Origin: Olavius sp. associated proteobacterium Delta 1
GTDB lineage: Bacteria > Desulfobacterota > Desulfobacteria > Desulfobacterales > JAFDCJ01
Length of the DNA stretch: 64,000 bases
Direction: 5' to 3'
Assembly: GCA_902749685.1 (NCBI GenBank)
Contig: CACVKW010000065.1
Location: 1 to 64,000 of the forward strand
Positions 41,954-53,100 of this stretch are shown piece after piece. The notes under the pieces were generated by a model. It was not told where the DNA came from. It saw only the letters and a list, made by a program, of their open reading frames with translations, and searched no databases. The position numbers and the translations under genes were made by a program. The stretch's first letter is position 1. Every line of letters starts with the position of its first letter.

Positions 41954-42247
41954 TCTCGCAAAGGCGCTAAGTTTTTATATTTATGGGGCACAGTTTTTTT
42001 CTCTCGCAAAGGCGCAAAGATTTTTATTTAAATGGGACACGGATCTACACGGATTTACACAGATTTTAGATTTGTTTCTTTCCGATGAAAGACTCGAAAA
42101 GAAACAAATCTGACCTAAAGCCCTGCGGGCTAAATAAACGTCGAGCATAAATGTTATTCTGTGTTAATTTCCGCATTCCGCATTCCGACTTCCGACTTCA
42201 TACGCCTGTGTCCTTTTTTTCTTTGCGTCTTTGCGCCTTTGCGAGAG
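41954..42247. repeat. Intergenic repeat cluster upstream of the 2096-residue gene
   Basis: The 346-base gap 41915-42260 has no gene. It holds two forward copies of the CTCGCAAAGGCGC unit (41954-41971 and 42001-42019) and one inverted copy (42221-42247). The inverted copy matches the second forward copy over 20 bases, so the gap could fold into a large stem. Between them lie ACACGGATYTACACGGATTT phrases (42043-42065) and tandem ATTCCG-type runs (about 42172-42200). Confidence 0.8.
42068..42111. repeat. 17-bp hairpin with one mismatch
   Basis: Arms 42068-42084 and 42095-42111 (AGATTTGTTTCTTT against its complement) pair over 17 positions with one mismatch and a 10-base loop. It lies inside the repeat cluster. 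The lack of a clear T-tract in either direction makes a simple terminator doubtful; a folded RNA or mobile palindrome is possible. Confidence 0.8.
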
Positions 42248-42260
42248 AATTTTTTTTTGT

Positions 42261-43208
42261 TCAATGCTCTTCATACATAACTTCGGTTGTCTCCAGCACC
42301 TGCCGGGAAGCCTGCTTGACGGCTTTTTTTAGCTGGATCGGCACCAGGGCCCTGCGAATTTCGGCACTGACCTCATGCAGCGGGCGCGGTGCAATCTGCC
42401 TTTCATCCACGATCCTGACAAGGTAGGCCCGGCCTTCGATAAAGCTGAGTTTCGACGTTTCCGTCTTTTTAAGGGGCTTCATCAGTTGCTGCAGCGGCGG
42501 GTGCAGCAACTTCTCCTCGACCCGGCCCTGCCGGAATTCAATCGGATACCCTTCGGCCTGAAGCTGTTGCGCCCATTGTTTCCAGTCCTCTTTGCCGGCC
42601 GCCGCTTTGAATACCGCTATCAGGCTGTCGCGCGCTTCGGTTTTTAGTTTTTGCTTGCTGGCAAGAATCTCGTAGCTTCGAATGGTCCGGCCGCCGAAAC
42701 GCTCGGGGTGCGCCTGGTAATAATCGCTCACCATTTCCCGGGTCACCGGCTGGGGGCTGGCATGCCGGGCCAGGTACTGCTTGACCAGCAGCTGCTCCTG
42801 ATAAGAACGCACTTTTTTATCCAATACCGCCCGATCCTCCAGAGACAGGCTGGCGGCCCGGACCCGGGCAATGGCGCGGCTGGCCACCAGGCTTTCCAGC
42901 ACTTTTTGCCTGCCGGCCTCATCCAACTTGACGGCCGACTGCTCTCCCAGCATCGATCGGATGGTTTGCGCGAGATCATAGCGGGTGATCGGCTCCCCGG
43001 CCACCCGGGCCAGCACGACATCGTCTCCTTCCAGGACGACTTTTTGTTCGGTCGAATCCGGTGTCTTTATTTCTTCGGTTAACTCCGGCACTTTTACTTC
43101 TTGTGTTGACTTCTCTACAGGTGCTTTGCTCTCCTGGCAGGCGATGAATAACACAGCGAGAACAATTGCCGGTATGTGAGCAGCGAAAAGACGTTTTCGG
43201 ATTTTCAT
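42261..43208 (-). CDS. SurA/parvulin-like periplasmic foldase lipoprotein
   Basis: A 315-residue protein. ATG 43208 is chosen because AAGGA lies 6 bases ahead and a lipoprotein-like signal follows (IPAIVLAVLFIAC, C24). The mature part begins with a spacer rich in Glu and Thr, then a SurA-N-type helical chaperone region (AGEPITRYDLAQTIRSML to QEQLLVKQYLARH). A divergent peptidyl-prolyl isomerase-like region follows (VTREMVSDYYQAHPERF to YLVRIVDERQIAPRPL). The rotamase core is poorly conserved, so it may be mainly a chaperone. It sits between two genes for very large secreted proteins, together with a second foldase, and so probably assists their folding or outer-membrane passage. Confidence 0.78.
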   Translation of the reverse strand: MKIRKRLFAAHIPAIVLAVLFIACQESKAPVEKSTQEVKVPELTEEIKTPDSTEQKVVLEGDDVVLARVAGEPITRYDLAQTIRSMLGEQSAVKLDEAGRQKVLESLVASRAIARVRAASLSLEDRAVLDKKVRSYQEQLLVKQYLARHASPQPVTREMVSDYYQAHPERFGGRTIRSYEILASKQKLKTEARDSLIAVFKAAAGKEDWKQWAQQLQAEGYPIEFRQGRVEEKLLHPPLQQLMKPLKKTETSKLSFIEGRAYLVRIVDERQIAPRPLHEVSAEIRRALVPIQLKKAVKQASRQVLETTEVMYEEH

Positions 43209-43236
43209 TATTTTCCTTGTATACGCGGCTTGTGTT

Positions 43237-43307
43237 TCTCGCAAAGCCGCTAAGTCTTTTTTATGGAACACAGATTTTACCTCTCGCAAAGGCGCTAAGG
43301 CGCAAAG
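43237..43307. repeat. Two dispersed repeat copies between the foldase genes
   Basis: Units at 43237-43254 (TCTCGCAAAGCCGCTAAG) and 43281-43307 fill most of the 120-base gap. The spacer and the following bases carry ACACAGATTT phrases, as elsewhere in the cluster. Confidence 0.8.
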
Positions 43308-43328
43308 TTTTATTTATGGGACACAGAT

Positions 43329-44162
43329 TTATTCTTGCTTTTCGATTTTTACATCCGCCGTTAACCGCTCCAACTCGGCCTTTTTAGTTTTGGCACGCAG
43401 CTGGTAGCGGATGTCACCGGCCACGGCGCTCAAGGGGCGTTTGACCACCTTGGGGCCCTCAATCAGCTTGACGACGTGAAAACCAAAGGGCGTCTCAAAC
43501 GGTTCTGACAGGGTGCCGGGTTCTAACTCAAACAGGATCTTGGAAAACCGCGGGTCGATGCTGCCCTCCTTGAGCCAGCCGAGATCGCCGCCTTTTTTGG
43601 CGGAAATCCTATCTTCGGAATAGTCCGCGGCAATTTCTGCAAAGTCTTTACCCGCCCGAATCTGGGAAAAGGCTTCCTGGGCGGTGGTCAATTTGACCTT
43701 GCGCTCGGTTTCGCTCATTTTTTTGTTGGTACGAACGAGAATGTGGGCGGCACGGGCCATGCGCTGCTCGTAATCCGCCGCGTGCGTGTTGTAGTAGTTC
43801 TGGACCGCCTGGTCCGTGACCTTGTCTTTGAGAAATTTCTCGAAGTAGCGGCTGATGAGCATTTCCTTGCGAAACTCATTGAGCTCCGCCGCAATCAACT
43901 CCCTGTCCAGCAGCTGCGCTTTCTCGATGGCGGCAGCCAGTGCTTCGCGCTCGAGATACTGGTCCAGCAGCATTTGCCGGCGCTTTTGGTCCTGCTGCGG
44001 GGCACGCTTGAACTTGAGATAGGCCTCGAATTCCGCTTCGGTGACGGGTTTTTCATTTACCACCGCCAGTTTCGGTGCGGTGTCATCATCCCCGCAGCCG
44101 AACAGTCCAAGGGCCGGCAGTGACAGGATTAATGCTAAGATTAGTAAATAACGTTTACGCAT
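43329..44162 (-). CDS. Parvulin-type peptidyl-prolyl isomerase lipoprotein
   Basis: A 277-residue periplasmic foldase. The lipoprotein signal is clear (LPALGLFGC, C23, followed by Gly, so no inner-membrane retention signal). A helical SurA/PrsA-type N domain spans about 30-130. An intact parvulin domain spans about 135-240: RAAHILVRTNK, FAEIAADYSED, KKGGDLGWLKEGSIDPRF, and FGFHVVKLI. These catalyse proline isomerisation in exported proteins. The gene starts 30 bases after the giant gene's stop, so it is co-transcribed and likely devoted to that protein. An AAAGGAT lies upstream of the start. Confidence 0.9.
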   Translation of the reverse strand: MRKRYLLILALILSLPALGLFGCGDDDTAPKLAVVNEKPVTEAEFEAYLKFKRAPQQDQKRRQMLLDQYLEREALAAAIEKAQLLDRELIAAELNEFRKEMLISRYFEKFLKDKVTDQAVQNYYNTHAADYEQRMARAAHILVRTNKKMSETERKVKLTTAQEAFSQIRAGKDFAEIAADYSEDRISAKKGGDLGWLKEGSIDPRFSKILFELEPGTLSEPFETPFGFHVVKLIEGPKVVKRPLSAVAGDIRYQLRAKTKKAELERLTADVKIEKQE

Positions 44163-44192
44163 ATAGTGATCATCCTTTCAGCTTAACTCATA

Positions 44193-47100
44193 CTATTGTT
44201 GGGTCGGCAGTTCACTGTTTTCTTCCGCAACGATACCGCTGTTTGCATCCCAAACCGAATTATCCAATTCCTGGACGAATACCCTGTCCTCAGCGAAATC
44301 AACCAGGGCGCCTCCGGTCACGCTTATCTGATCGAAGCGGTGGATCCCGATGAAATCCCTATCGATATAGTCATCCGGATCAACTGTCTGTCCGCCTTCA
44401 GGCTGGATGACGAAATCAAAAACCGTGTTCGAATCAATGCGGTAGTAGGGCCCTGCGAAACCCTCGGATGTGCCGGCATCCAGGTCCACATATTGCCCAA
44501 CCAATCCGTCTTCACCGGCCGCCCAAATCGCACCGTCACCGGCACCTGAAATCGAGAGTGTAAAGTTTCCGCTGCCACAACAATTTGATCCACTGACTGC
44601 CTCGGAAAGCGATAAGTGGTAACGACCCACTGCGAGAATATAATCCCCGGGGCTAAGGGTTCGCTGAATTCTTGACAGCAATCCGGGCCCACCGTCGTCA
44701 TTGTACGTGATATAATCGGAAGCATCCAAAGCACCGTCATCCCGGAACAAGTAGATATAGGTATCAAAGCTGGCAGACGTTGTCTCCATAACAATCAGCT
44801 CTTGAGAGTTGACCGTGAATCGCTGGTAATACACACTGCCTGTTCCGCTGTAATTAATACTTCCTGACTGCAGTATATCCGTGGATAGTGGCGTGGGCGT
44901 AACCCGCCATCGTTCTTGCCCCAGGTCCTCCATATCTGATATCTCATAACGTCCGATGGGTTCCAACGCGAGTACTGAATTGTCAACGTTCAGTTGATTG
45001 GCACTTAACGTCATTAATGAAACATCCGCATCACCGGTGATTTGGAGCAACCCGGTTTGCCCGTCGCCGGCAAGCAGGCCATTCGCCGTAACCTGGGCAC
45101 CGTCGATGAATGCATTGGCCGCCGCCACCGAACGGGCTTCCAAGGTAGCGCCCGTGTTGAGGGTCATATCCTGGGATAAGACGATCGGTTCAGCTACAAA
45201 GGCGGCGCCGTCCACCGTCATGGCCGTCGCATTCAAGGACGAGTCCGCCCGGAACTCTGCGGCGGGCGCAACATAAATCTGACCGCCAACGGTTAACGGC
45301 TCAATGACACGAAGCCTTGAGTTCGGTCCCAGGGTGAGGTCCGTGTTAACTTGCAGGTTGGTCAGCGTCAGATTTGCCCCTGCTAGATTCGGTGAATCCA
45401 GGGCCTTTGGTGCGACTAAAATCCAGGCTCCACCGATCGAACCGCTGATAATGCCGTCGAAAATGATCTCATTTACGTCATCGGCACTTATCGAACTGCC
45501 AGACGATACACTGGAGTTTGCCAAATCATCCAGCACCAGGTGATCATCGCCAAAATCCAGGGCGGTGCCGTCACCCACCTGCAGCGCGCCAAACCGATGG
45601 ACACCGACCAGATCGTTGCCGGCAACGCCCGGCAGATCATCGCCGGCGGCAACAATAAACCGATAGTTGCTGGGCCGCTCCACAATTTCGTAATAGGGTC
45701 CGTCGAAGTCAGATGCATTAAGATCGACAAGGTAGCCGACAAGATTTTTGTCTGCACCGATTTGGGGGGTGGCACTCATGGTCAGCTCGTATGGACCGAT
45801 GGTTCGATCGGAACATTCGCCGCAGGTCTCGTTATAGCCGTCGACCGCCTCATCCACGTAGAGCGGGGATGTGCCGAAGGCCAGGACATATGCACCCGGA
45901 ACAAGCCGGACCTTGGCGCTCACATCATACGAACCGGTACCGGAATAATCGAAATATGAGTTTGAGAGATAGTCTTCTTCCGATAAATCCCCGTCATCAC
46001 TGAAAAGGAGCAAATCCGGAGCATCTTCGGCCGTGCCCTCAACCGTGTCAATCCGAATATTTACGACAGTCTCTTCGGTCAATACAAGCTGGTGGTAGGC
46101 CACTTGCGTATGGGATTCTAAATTGCCGGTTTCAAAGACTTCTTCCATGGCCTGCTGCAGGTCAATTGCCCAGCGGTCGCTGCCCTGGTCCTGGACTTGA
46201 TCGATGGCATGCCGGCCGATGACCTCCACCGGCGTCGCTTGATCGGAGGCAACCGCCTGGCCGGACACCGGATCCAGATTGGATATTTTCAGCATACCGG
46301 GCCGGTCGATCTGTTCAATGTATACCGTACCGGCGCTTCCCAGCTCATTATAACCTGATAACGACGGGCCGCCGTGGGCGGAAACCTGATTCCAGTCATA
46401 AGTTGAGTCCTGGACATATCGCAAAACCACCCGGCCCCCGGCACCGGTGTAGTAGCGGCGTGTATTCCAGGCGCCGCCGCCGTTGGCAGCGATGCGGCTG
46501 CCCGGGCCCGAATCGGCTATCGAATCAACCCTTATATCAATGCTGCCCCCGGCACCGGTCGGATCATTCTGCGATCCGGTCATACCGCCATTGGCCAGGA
46601 TGTAACCGTCATTAAAATCCAGGGCGGCGGCCCGGATACGGACTACGCCGCCGCCGGGGGCACCGTAGAAGCTGGCATAGCTGCCCCCGCTTCCGGGGTT
46701 TGCGGCGTGGAGGTAGTCGCCATAAGAAGCCAGCGGTTCGTCTGAACTGCTCGTGCCCCCTGCACCGCCGTGGCTGCCGCCCGTATTATAGTGAAGATAC
46801 GGCTCAAAGTTCCAGGTTCGGGCGCGCAGATACCCTTTGGCGCTGACATCCACCGCGGAGCCATTCCAGATGGACATCGTGCTCCCGACATCGATGTCCA
46901 GCGGATAATGTCTGAATTCATCCGGGTCGGGGACCGTAATGGTCGCATCGTCCATGAGCGTCAAATTGCCCTGAACGTCGAGTGCGGGGACGATTACCTC
47001 GGCATTCACAACCAGCAGGTCACCGCCCACCAGGATCTCGTCGGCCCGGACCACGACGTCTTCATCCAGGCCTCGGATTGACAAATTATTGGTGACATCC

Positions 47101-50100
47101 AACCTGCCGAAAACGGTCAATTGCCAATCTGAAACCACGAGCTGATCAACGAGCTGATCACTGGTGAACGTCAATTGGACAGCCGGCGGCCAGGCGTAAT
47201 ATTCCCAGCCGGGTAGACTGCCGGGTTGGAGACCATCAATACGCAGGCCGGTGCCGGGCTCGATTTGCAAGCCGTTGTCCGCGAGAACGACGAGCCGGTC
47301 TGCGCCAAAATCTGCTGTAGCGCCACCTTCAACCTGCAGGATTCCCAGTTGATGCACACCTGTCAAGTCGTTGCCGACGACACCGGACAGATCGAGAGTC
47401 GAAGAAACGATTATCTGACTCGATCCCTCGGTGGAAAGAATCTCGTAATACGGCCCCGCCATGTCAGCCGCATCGAGATCGACGAGGTAGCCGGCATAAT
47501 TCCGATGCAGCTCAAGGATGCCGTCAATTTCGATCAACCAGCGATAGTCTCCCAGTTCCGCGGCGCTCTCGATGCGATGGCGCCCAACTGTCTCAACGGA
47601 GGTTGGTTCCCTGGTCGGAATCGCCATGTCTTCCATTGTATCGTAGTTGGATATTTTCAGGATTCCAGGCTGACCGACGTGTTGGAGGTAGACCGTGCCG
47701 GCGCCGCCCATAAAATCCGTTGCGAAGGATGAGGGACCCCCGTGGGCAGTGACCGGAGCGAAATCATAGCCAGCGCTTTCATTGTAACGCAACGTTACGC
47801 GGCCACCGGCACCGGTATAGTACCGTCTCTCATTCCATGATCCGCCCCCATTGGCTTCGATACGGCTATTGGCGTCCAATATGTCAATGGTACCCACCTC
47901 GACATTGACACTGCCGCCGGCACCGGTCGGATCACTTGCAGAGCTGCCCATGAGGCCGTTGGCCAGGATATGGCCCCCCATGAGTTCCAGCGACAGGGCC
48001 TGAATGTGAACGCTGCCACCCCCCGGGGCTCCGTAGGAGCCGTTTTTGCCGCCGCTGCCGGGATAGGCGGCATGCAGATAGTCGCCGTAGGCATTCAGCG
48101 GCTCATAGGACCGGTCCCAGGCTCCGACACCGCCGTGACTGCCGCCGGTTACAGACGATGAATAAATTTCATTGTTCCAGGTTCTGCCGGCCGCGTAGCC
48201 CCTGCCGCTGACATCCACCGTTGCGTTTTCAATTCGCAGGGTCTGATCCACTGCGATAACGAGCGGGTAATAGGCTGATTCACCGGCATCGGGCAGCGTC
48301 ATCATGGACCCGTTGGCAAGCGTTAGATTACCATGAACGGCAATCGATGGTGAACTTACGATGACACCGTCAAACTGCGCATTACCGTCCACGGCAATTG
48401 TCCCTGCCTGGACGACAACGCTCTGATCTGCTGCAGTTGCCGTCAGATTCCGGCTCACATCAAGCCGGCCGCTGACATTGACACTGCCATCGTTGACAAC
48501 CAAATCATCCACGGCCAAATCTCCATTCACGGTTAATCCGAAATCAACCGTCGGGAGCGCAGCCAGGCCGGTAATGCCGCCGGTTTCCAATGCCGAACCG
48601 GCAGTGACTGCTAGCCCGTCCGCCGCCGTAAACACAAGCCGGTCCCAACCGAGATCAACGCCTGCAAGACCCGCGATCTCCAGACCGGCGACTCGATGTA
48701 CGCCGACCAAATCGTTGCCGATCACGCCGGAGAGGTCAACGGCCGACAGAACGATCAGACCGTTGACACCGCGCGTGCCGACGATTTCGTAATAGGGTCC
48801 CTCCCCATCCGCGGCATCCGGATCGATCAGGTAACCGACATAGTTCCTGTCAGCTGCCAGGGTGCTGTCAATTTCAATCAGCCAATTGTTGCCGCCCAGG
48901 TCCGCGACGCTTTCGATGGTGTGCCGGCCGATTACTTCGAGCGGGGTCGTCTGCCCGGAAGAAATGGTCTGGCCGGTAACGGGATCGACATTTGAAATCT
49001 TGAGAGTTGCCGGTTCGGCCCCCTGTTGGATGTAGACCGTCCCCGCCGCACCCGGATTGATCGACGCGCCAGATGAGCGGCCGCCATGGGCCGTGATGCG
49101 ATCCAGATTCAAGCCTTGGTTCGCGCCATATTTAAGAACCACCCGTCCGCCGGCACCAGTATGATATTTTTCCTGATCCCAGGCCCCGCCGCCGTTGGCC
49201 TCGATGCGTCCTTCAGGGCCGGAGCTTGAAATTGAATTCGCTTCAATCTGAATACTGCCGCCCGCACCCGACGGCGAGTAAATATTGGGATCGGCTGGGA
49301 CTACCTTGCGAATGCGGTATCCATAGCTATCAGCGATGTAGATATTATTACCTTCACCGCCCACGGCCACGCCATAGGGAGAACTTAGACGTGCCCGGGA
49401 AGCAGAACCGCCGTCGCCGCCGTCCGCTGAAGTTCCCGTGCCGGCAAGTGTCGTGATGATGCCGGTTGGATCCACCTTGCGGACACGGTTGTTATACATA
49501 TCCGCGATGTAAAGGGTTCCATCATCAGCGACTGCAATGCCGATGGGTCGATAGAGCCAGGCCTCGGTTGCAGGGCCGCCGTCACCCCAAAAACTGGCGG
49601 TTCCGGTGCCCGCAACTGTCGTGATGATGCCGTTCGTGTCCACTTTGCGGATGCGGTGATTGTTGTAATCCGCAATGAAGATCTCCCCCTGGTTGTTAAC
49701 GGCGACGCTCAGGGGCCTGTTGAGTTGGGCCTGGATCGCCAGTCCGTTGTCCCCGCCGCTGCCTGAATTGCTGCTGCCGGCAACCGTTGTGATAATACCG
49801 GCGGTATCTACCTTGCGAACGCGGTTATTAAATGAATCTGCAATGTAGAGGTTCCCGCTGTTGTCCACCGCAACGCCATAGGGATAATAAAGCCATGCGT
49901 CCGTGGCGGCAACCCCATCGTTGTTGAAGCCGGCATAATAGCGCCTTCCGGCAACAGTTGAAATGATGCCGTTTGTATCTACCTTGCGGATGAGGTGATT
50001 ATTGCGGTCGGCGATATAAATGTTCCCAACGCTGTCCAATGCAATGCCACTTGGATAATTGAGCCGGGCCAGGGTCGCAAGACCGCCGTCGCCGGTGTTG

Positions 50101-53100
50101 CCGCTGGCTCCATCTCCGGCCACCGTCGTGATGACGCCGTTTATATCCACCTTGCGGACGCGCCGATCGTTATAATCGGCTATGTAGATGCTGCCGTCGC
50201 TATCGACTGCCATGCTGGTGGGAAATCTAAGCTGGGCTTCGATTGCCGGGCCGCCGTCACCGCTGTATCCGCTGCTTCCGGTTCCCGCGACGGTATCGAT
50301 TATCATGAGGCTCTCGGCATTATCCATTTGGGCGCTGCCGTTCGCCAGGATAGCGCCGTTGTTGAGCTCCAGGAATGCGGCCCGGATGTGAACCACGCCG
50401 CCGCCGGTACTGCCGTAACCGGCAGGATCGCCAAAACCGTCATGATTGCCGCCGCTGCCGGGATGAATTGGATGGAGATAGTCTCCGTAACCCGCCAATG
50501 GACCGGAGGGATTGTCCCAACCGCCGACTCCCCCATGACTGCCTCCTGTCGGGCGTATTGTGTAAGCCTCATTGTCCCAGGTCCTGGCGCGCAGATAGCC
50601 CCTGCCGCTGACATCCACGGCGGCGTCCTGAATCGACAGGGTTTGATCCACTGCAAGATCGAGCACATGGTGACCGGATGCGTCGGATTGCGGGACGGTG
50701 AGCACGGCGCCCTCGGTGAGGGCCACATTGCCGTGAACCTCGATACCGGAGGTGGCTGCGATCTCCAGGACGGCGCCCGCGACGCCCAGGTTGCCGTCTA
50801 TTGCTATTTTACGGGCCTGTAGTCGGCTGCGGGTGCCGGTGACGGCGATATTGCCTGCCACAGAAATGTTGTTCAATGATCCGATCGACCCATTGGTCAG
50901 CTCCAGGCTGTCAAGCTGGATGTTTTCGACATAAAAGACCGTTTCGTCCGTAAGCACCAAATCACCCAGCTCGGCCACGGCATCCGTGTAAATTTCCGCC
51001 ACGGCGGCAATGTTGTCGGCTTCGCTGATATCGAAGCTGTCGGCATGAATCCGGTCCGTTGTCGCCAGCCGGACACCTTCGGCGGCTACCAGACGATCAA
51101 GTCGGATGACGCCAATCAACTCATTGCCGACGGCAGCACTGACGTCGTCGGTCGTTTCAATGATCAGATAACTGTCACCGTTGCCGATGACCTCGTAGAA
51201 CGGTGCCGCCGGATCCTGGGCATCGAGGCTGACAAAAAGACCCTGCATCCCGGGCTCCCAGCCAGCTGGATCCGGATCGGGCCAGCTGGATTCGGCGATG
51301 CTGATGATGTAGCCGTTGGGTGGATCGACTGCCGGCTGGATATCCGTGATGTTGTGCCGGCCGATGGAACGCAGGCTGGTTTGGGCCTGATCGTGGGCCA
51401 GGCCGGCAGCATCAACGTGCAGCTCGCCGTATTGCTGTTCAGTACGTTTGAGAAAGATGGTGCCCGCAGCGGCACTGTTTTCCAGCTCCGGTGCGGTTCC
51501 GGCCCGGGCCTGGAGTGTCAGGCCGTCGGTGATGGCGGTGGTTCCGTTGTCGTAGCTGCCGTAGTAAACGGCAATCCGGCCGCCGGCACCCGAACCCTGA
51601 TTGCTGTTATGGACATCCCCGCCGTTGGCCTGGATCGTGCCGCTGCCCGATATCGAATTCGTTTGAATGTGGATGGATCCCCCGGCGCCCGCGCCGCGAT
51701 AGCAGTTGGTATAGCGCGTGCTGCAGTTCGAATTGGTTTGCGACACTGACAAACCCTGGCCGTCGGCGGAAATCGTACCATCGACGACCGCCTCGGGCGT
51801 GACGATTCTGAGGACGCCCCCGCCCTCGGCGCCGACATAATAGTTGGTGGAATAATACGAGCGGTATTGGCGGCCGGAACTGCCCCCCGGAAATTGCGGG
51901 ATACGGAAGTCACCGTAGGCGGCTGCGGCGGAGGCGTTCAGATTAGCGGGTGCATCGCCGCCGTGGGCTCCGCCGAAGGCATTGTTGCCGTTCTTGTTGT
52001 AAGAGCCCTCGTGCTCAGCTCTGAGCACTCCGCCCTGATCCACGCGCAATTGAGCATGCAGCCTGAGTTCATGCCCGCTGCCGTATATGGTCGTCTCGCC
52101 GCCACCCTCCACCACCAGCGAGTTCAGGACAAAATCGAGATTGGTATTGTACCAAAGGGTTCCGCCGTCTTGGACCACCACATTGGCAAAACGCATACTT
52201 TCGGTTAAGTAAGTATAGGGGCCGGTGACATAGACGGTGGATTCACCCCAGGCGCCCACCTCGTATTGAATTGGGACGGAGGTCGACAGGCCCTGGGTGT
52301 CTTCAGCGGTAACCACGATGTCAATGATATCGCCCGGCCGGGCATCTTCAGCAATCGAAACGGAAAATTGATTCTCCAGGTAGCTTTCACCCCCGGCATC
52401 AATCTCGTCCTCCAGTAAACCGCCGGGTACCGCGCCGGTTACGGACAGGGTAACCCGGGCGAGGGGCCCTAGCTTGTTAGCCTCAAACCAGACCGGAAAT
52501 CTTTCTCCTGACGGTGCGCGGTAGTCCCCAGTCCCGGCTCTCAACACGGGCGGTCGCTGATTTGCCACCACATTGGCCGGGATCGGCGCTGACAGGGATA
52601 GTTTTCCGTCCATTTCATGGGTGAGCAACCGCAAGTCGTAGCTGCCCGGCGGGATGTCCGGGCTGACATAGATCGGCAGCGCATAGGAAAAGGCGTCGCT
52701 GTCATTGAGGCGGAGCTGCCACTGCCGGGGAAGATCATCTTCACCGCCATAGCCGCCATACCCATCCTCACCGGCGATTCCAGCCATTTTATCCGCCAGG
52801 ATATACTGAGACAGCAGATAGCTACCGGACGCGTACACCGCCGCCATCCCGGTCTGGTTGTACTGACTCAGTTGTTCAGCGGGGGGTGGCGTCCAACCCT
52901 GTGGGTATAACAAGGCCGCCACTTCAAAAATGTCGCGACCCGTATCTGTTATCGTAACCGCCAAGACGCTGTGCTCAGCCAGCGGAAGTTGGACCTCAGC
53001 GGGTAACCCCACGAGGGTGATCTGGGCTCCTGAATCCGCCATGACCTGGAGGGGAACCACATGGGTACTGATGTCACCACAACCGGTTTTCACCTGGAAC

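Noticed and set aside
49280..50305. Separate NHL-repeat gene
   Set aside because: It is in frame inside the giant gene with module sequence on both sides; no start or stop.
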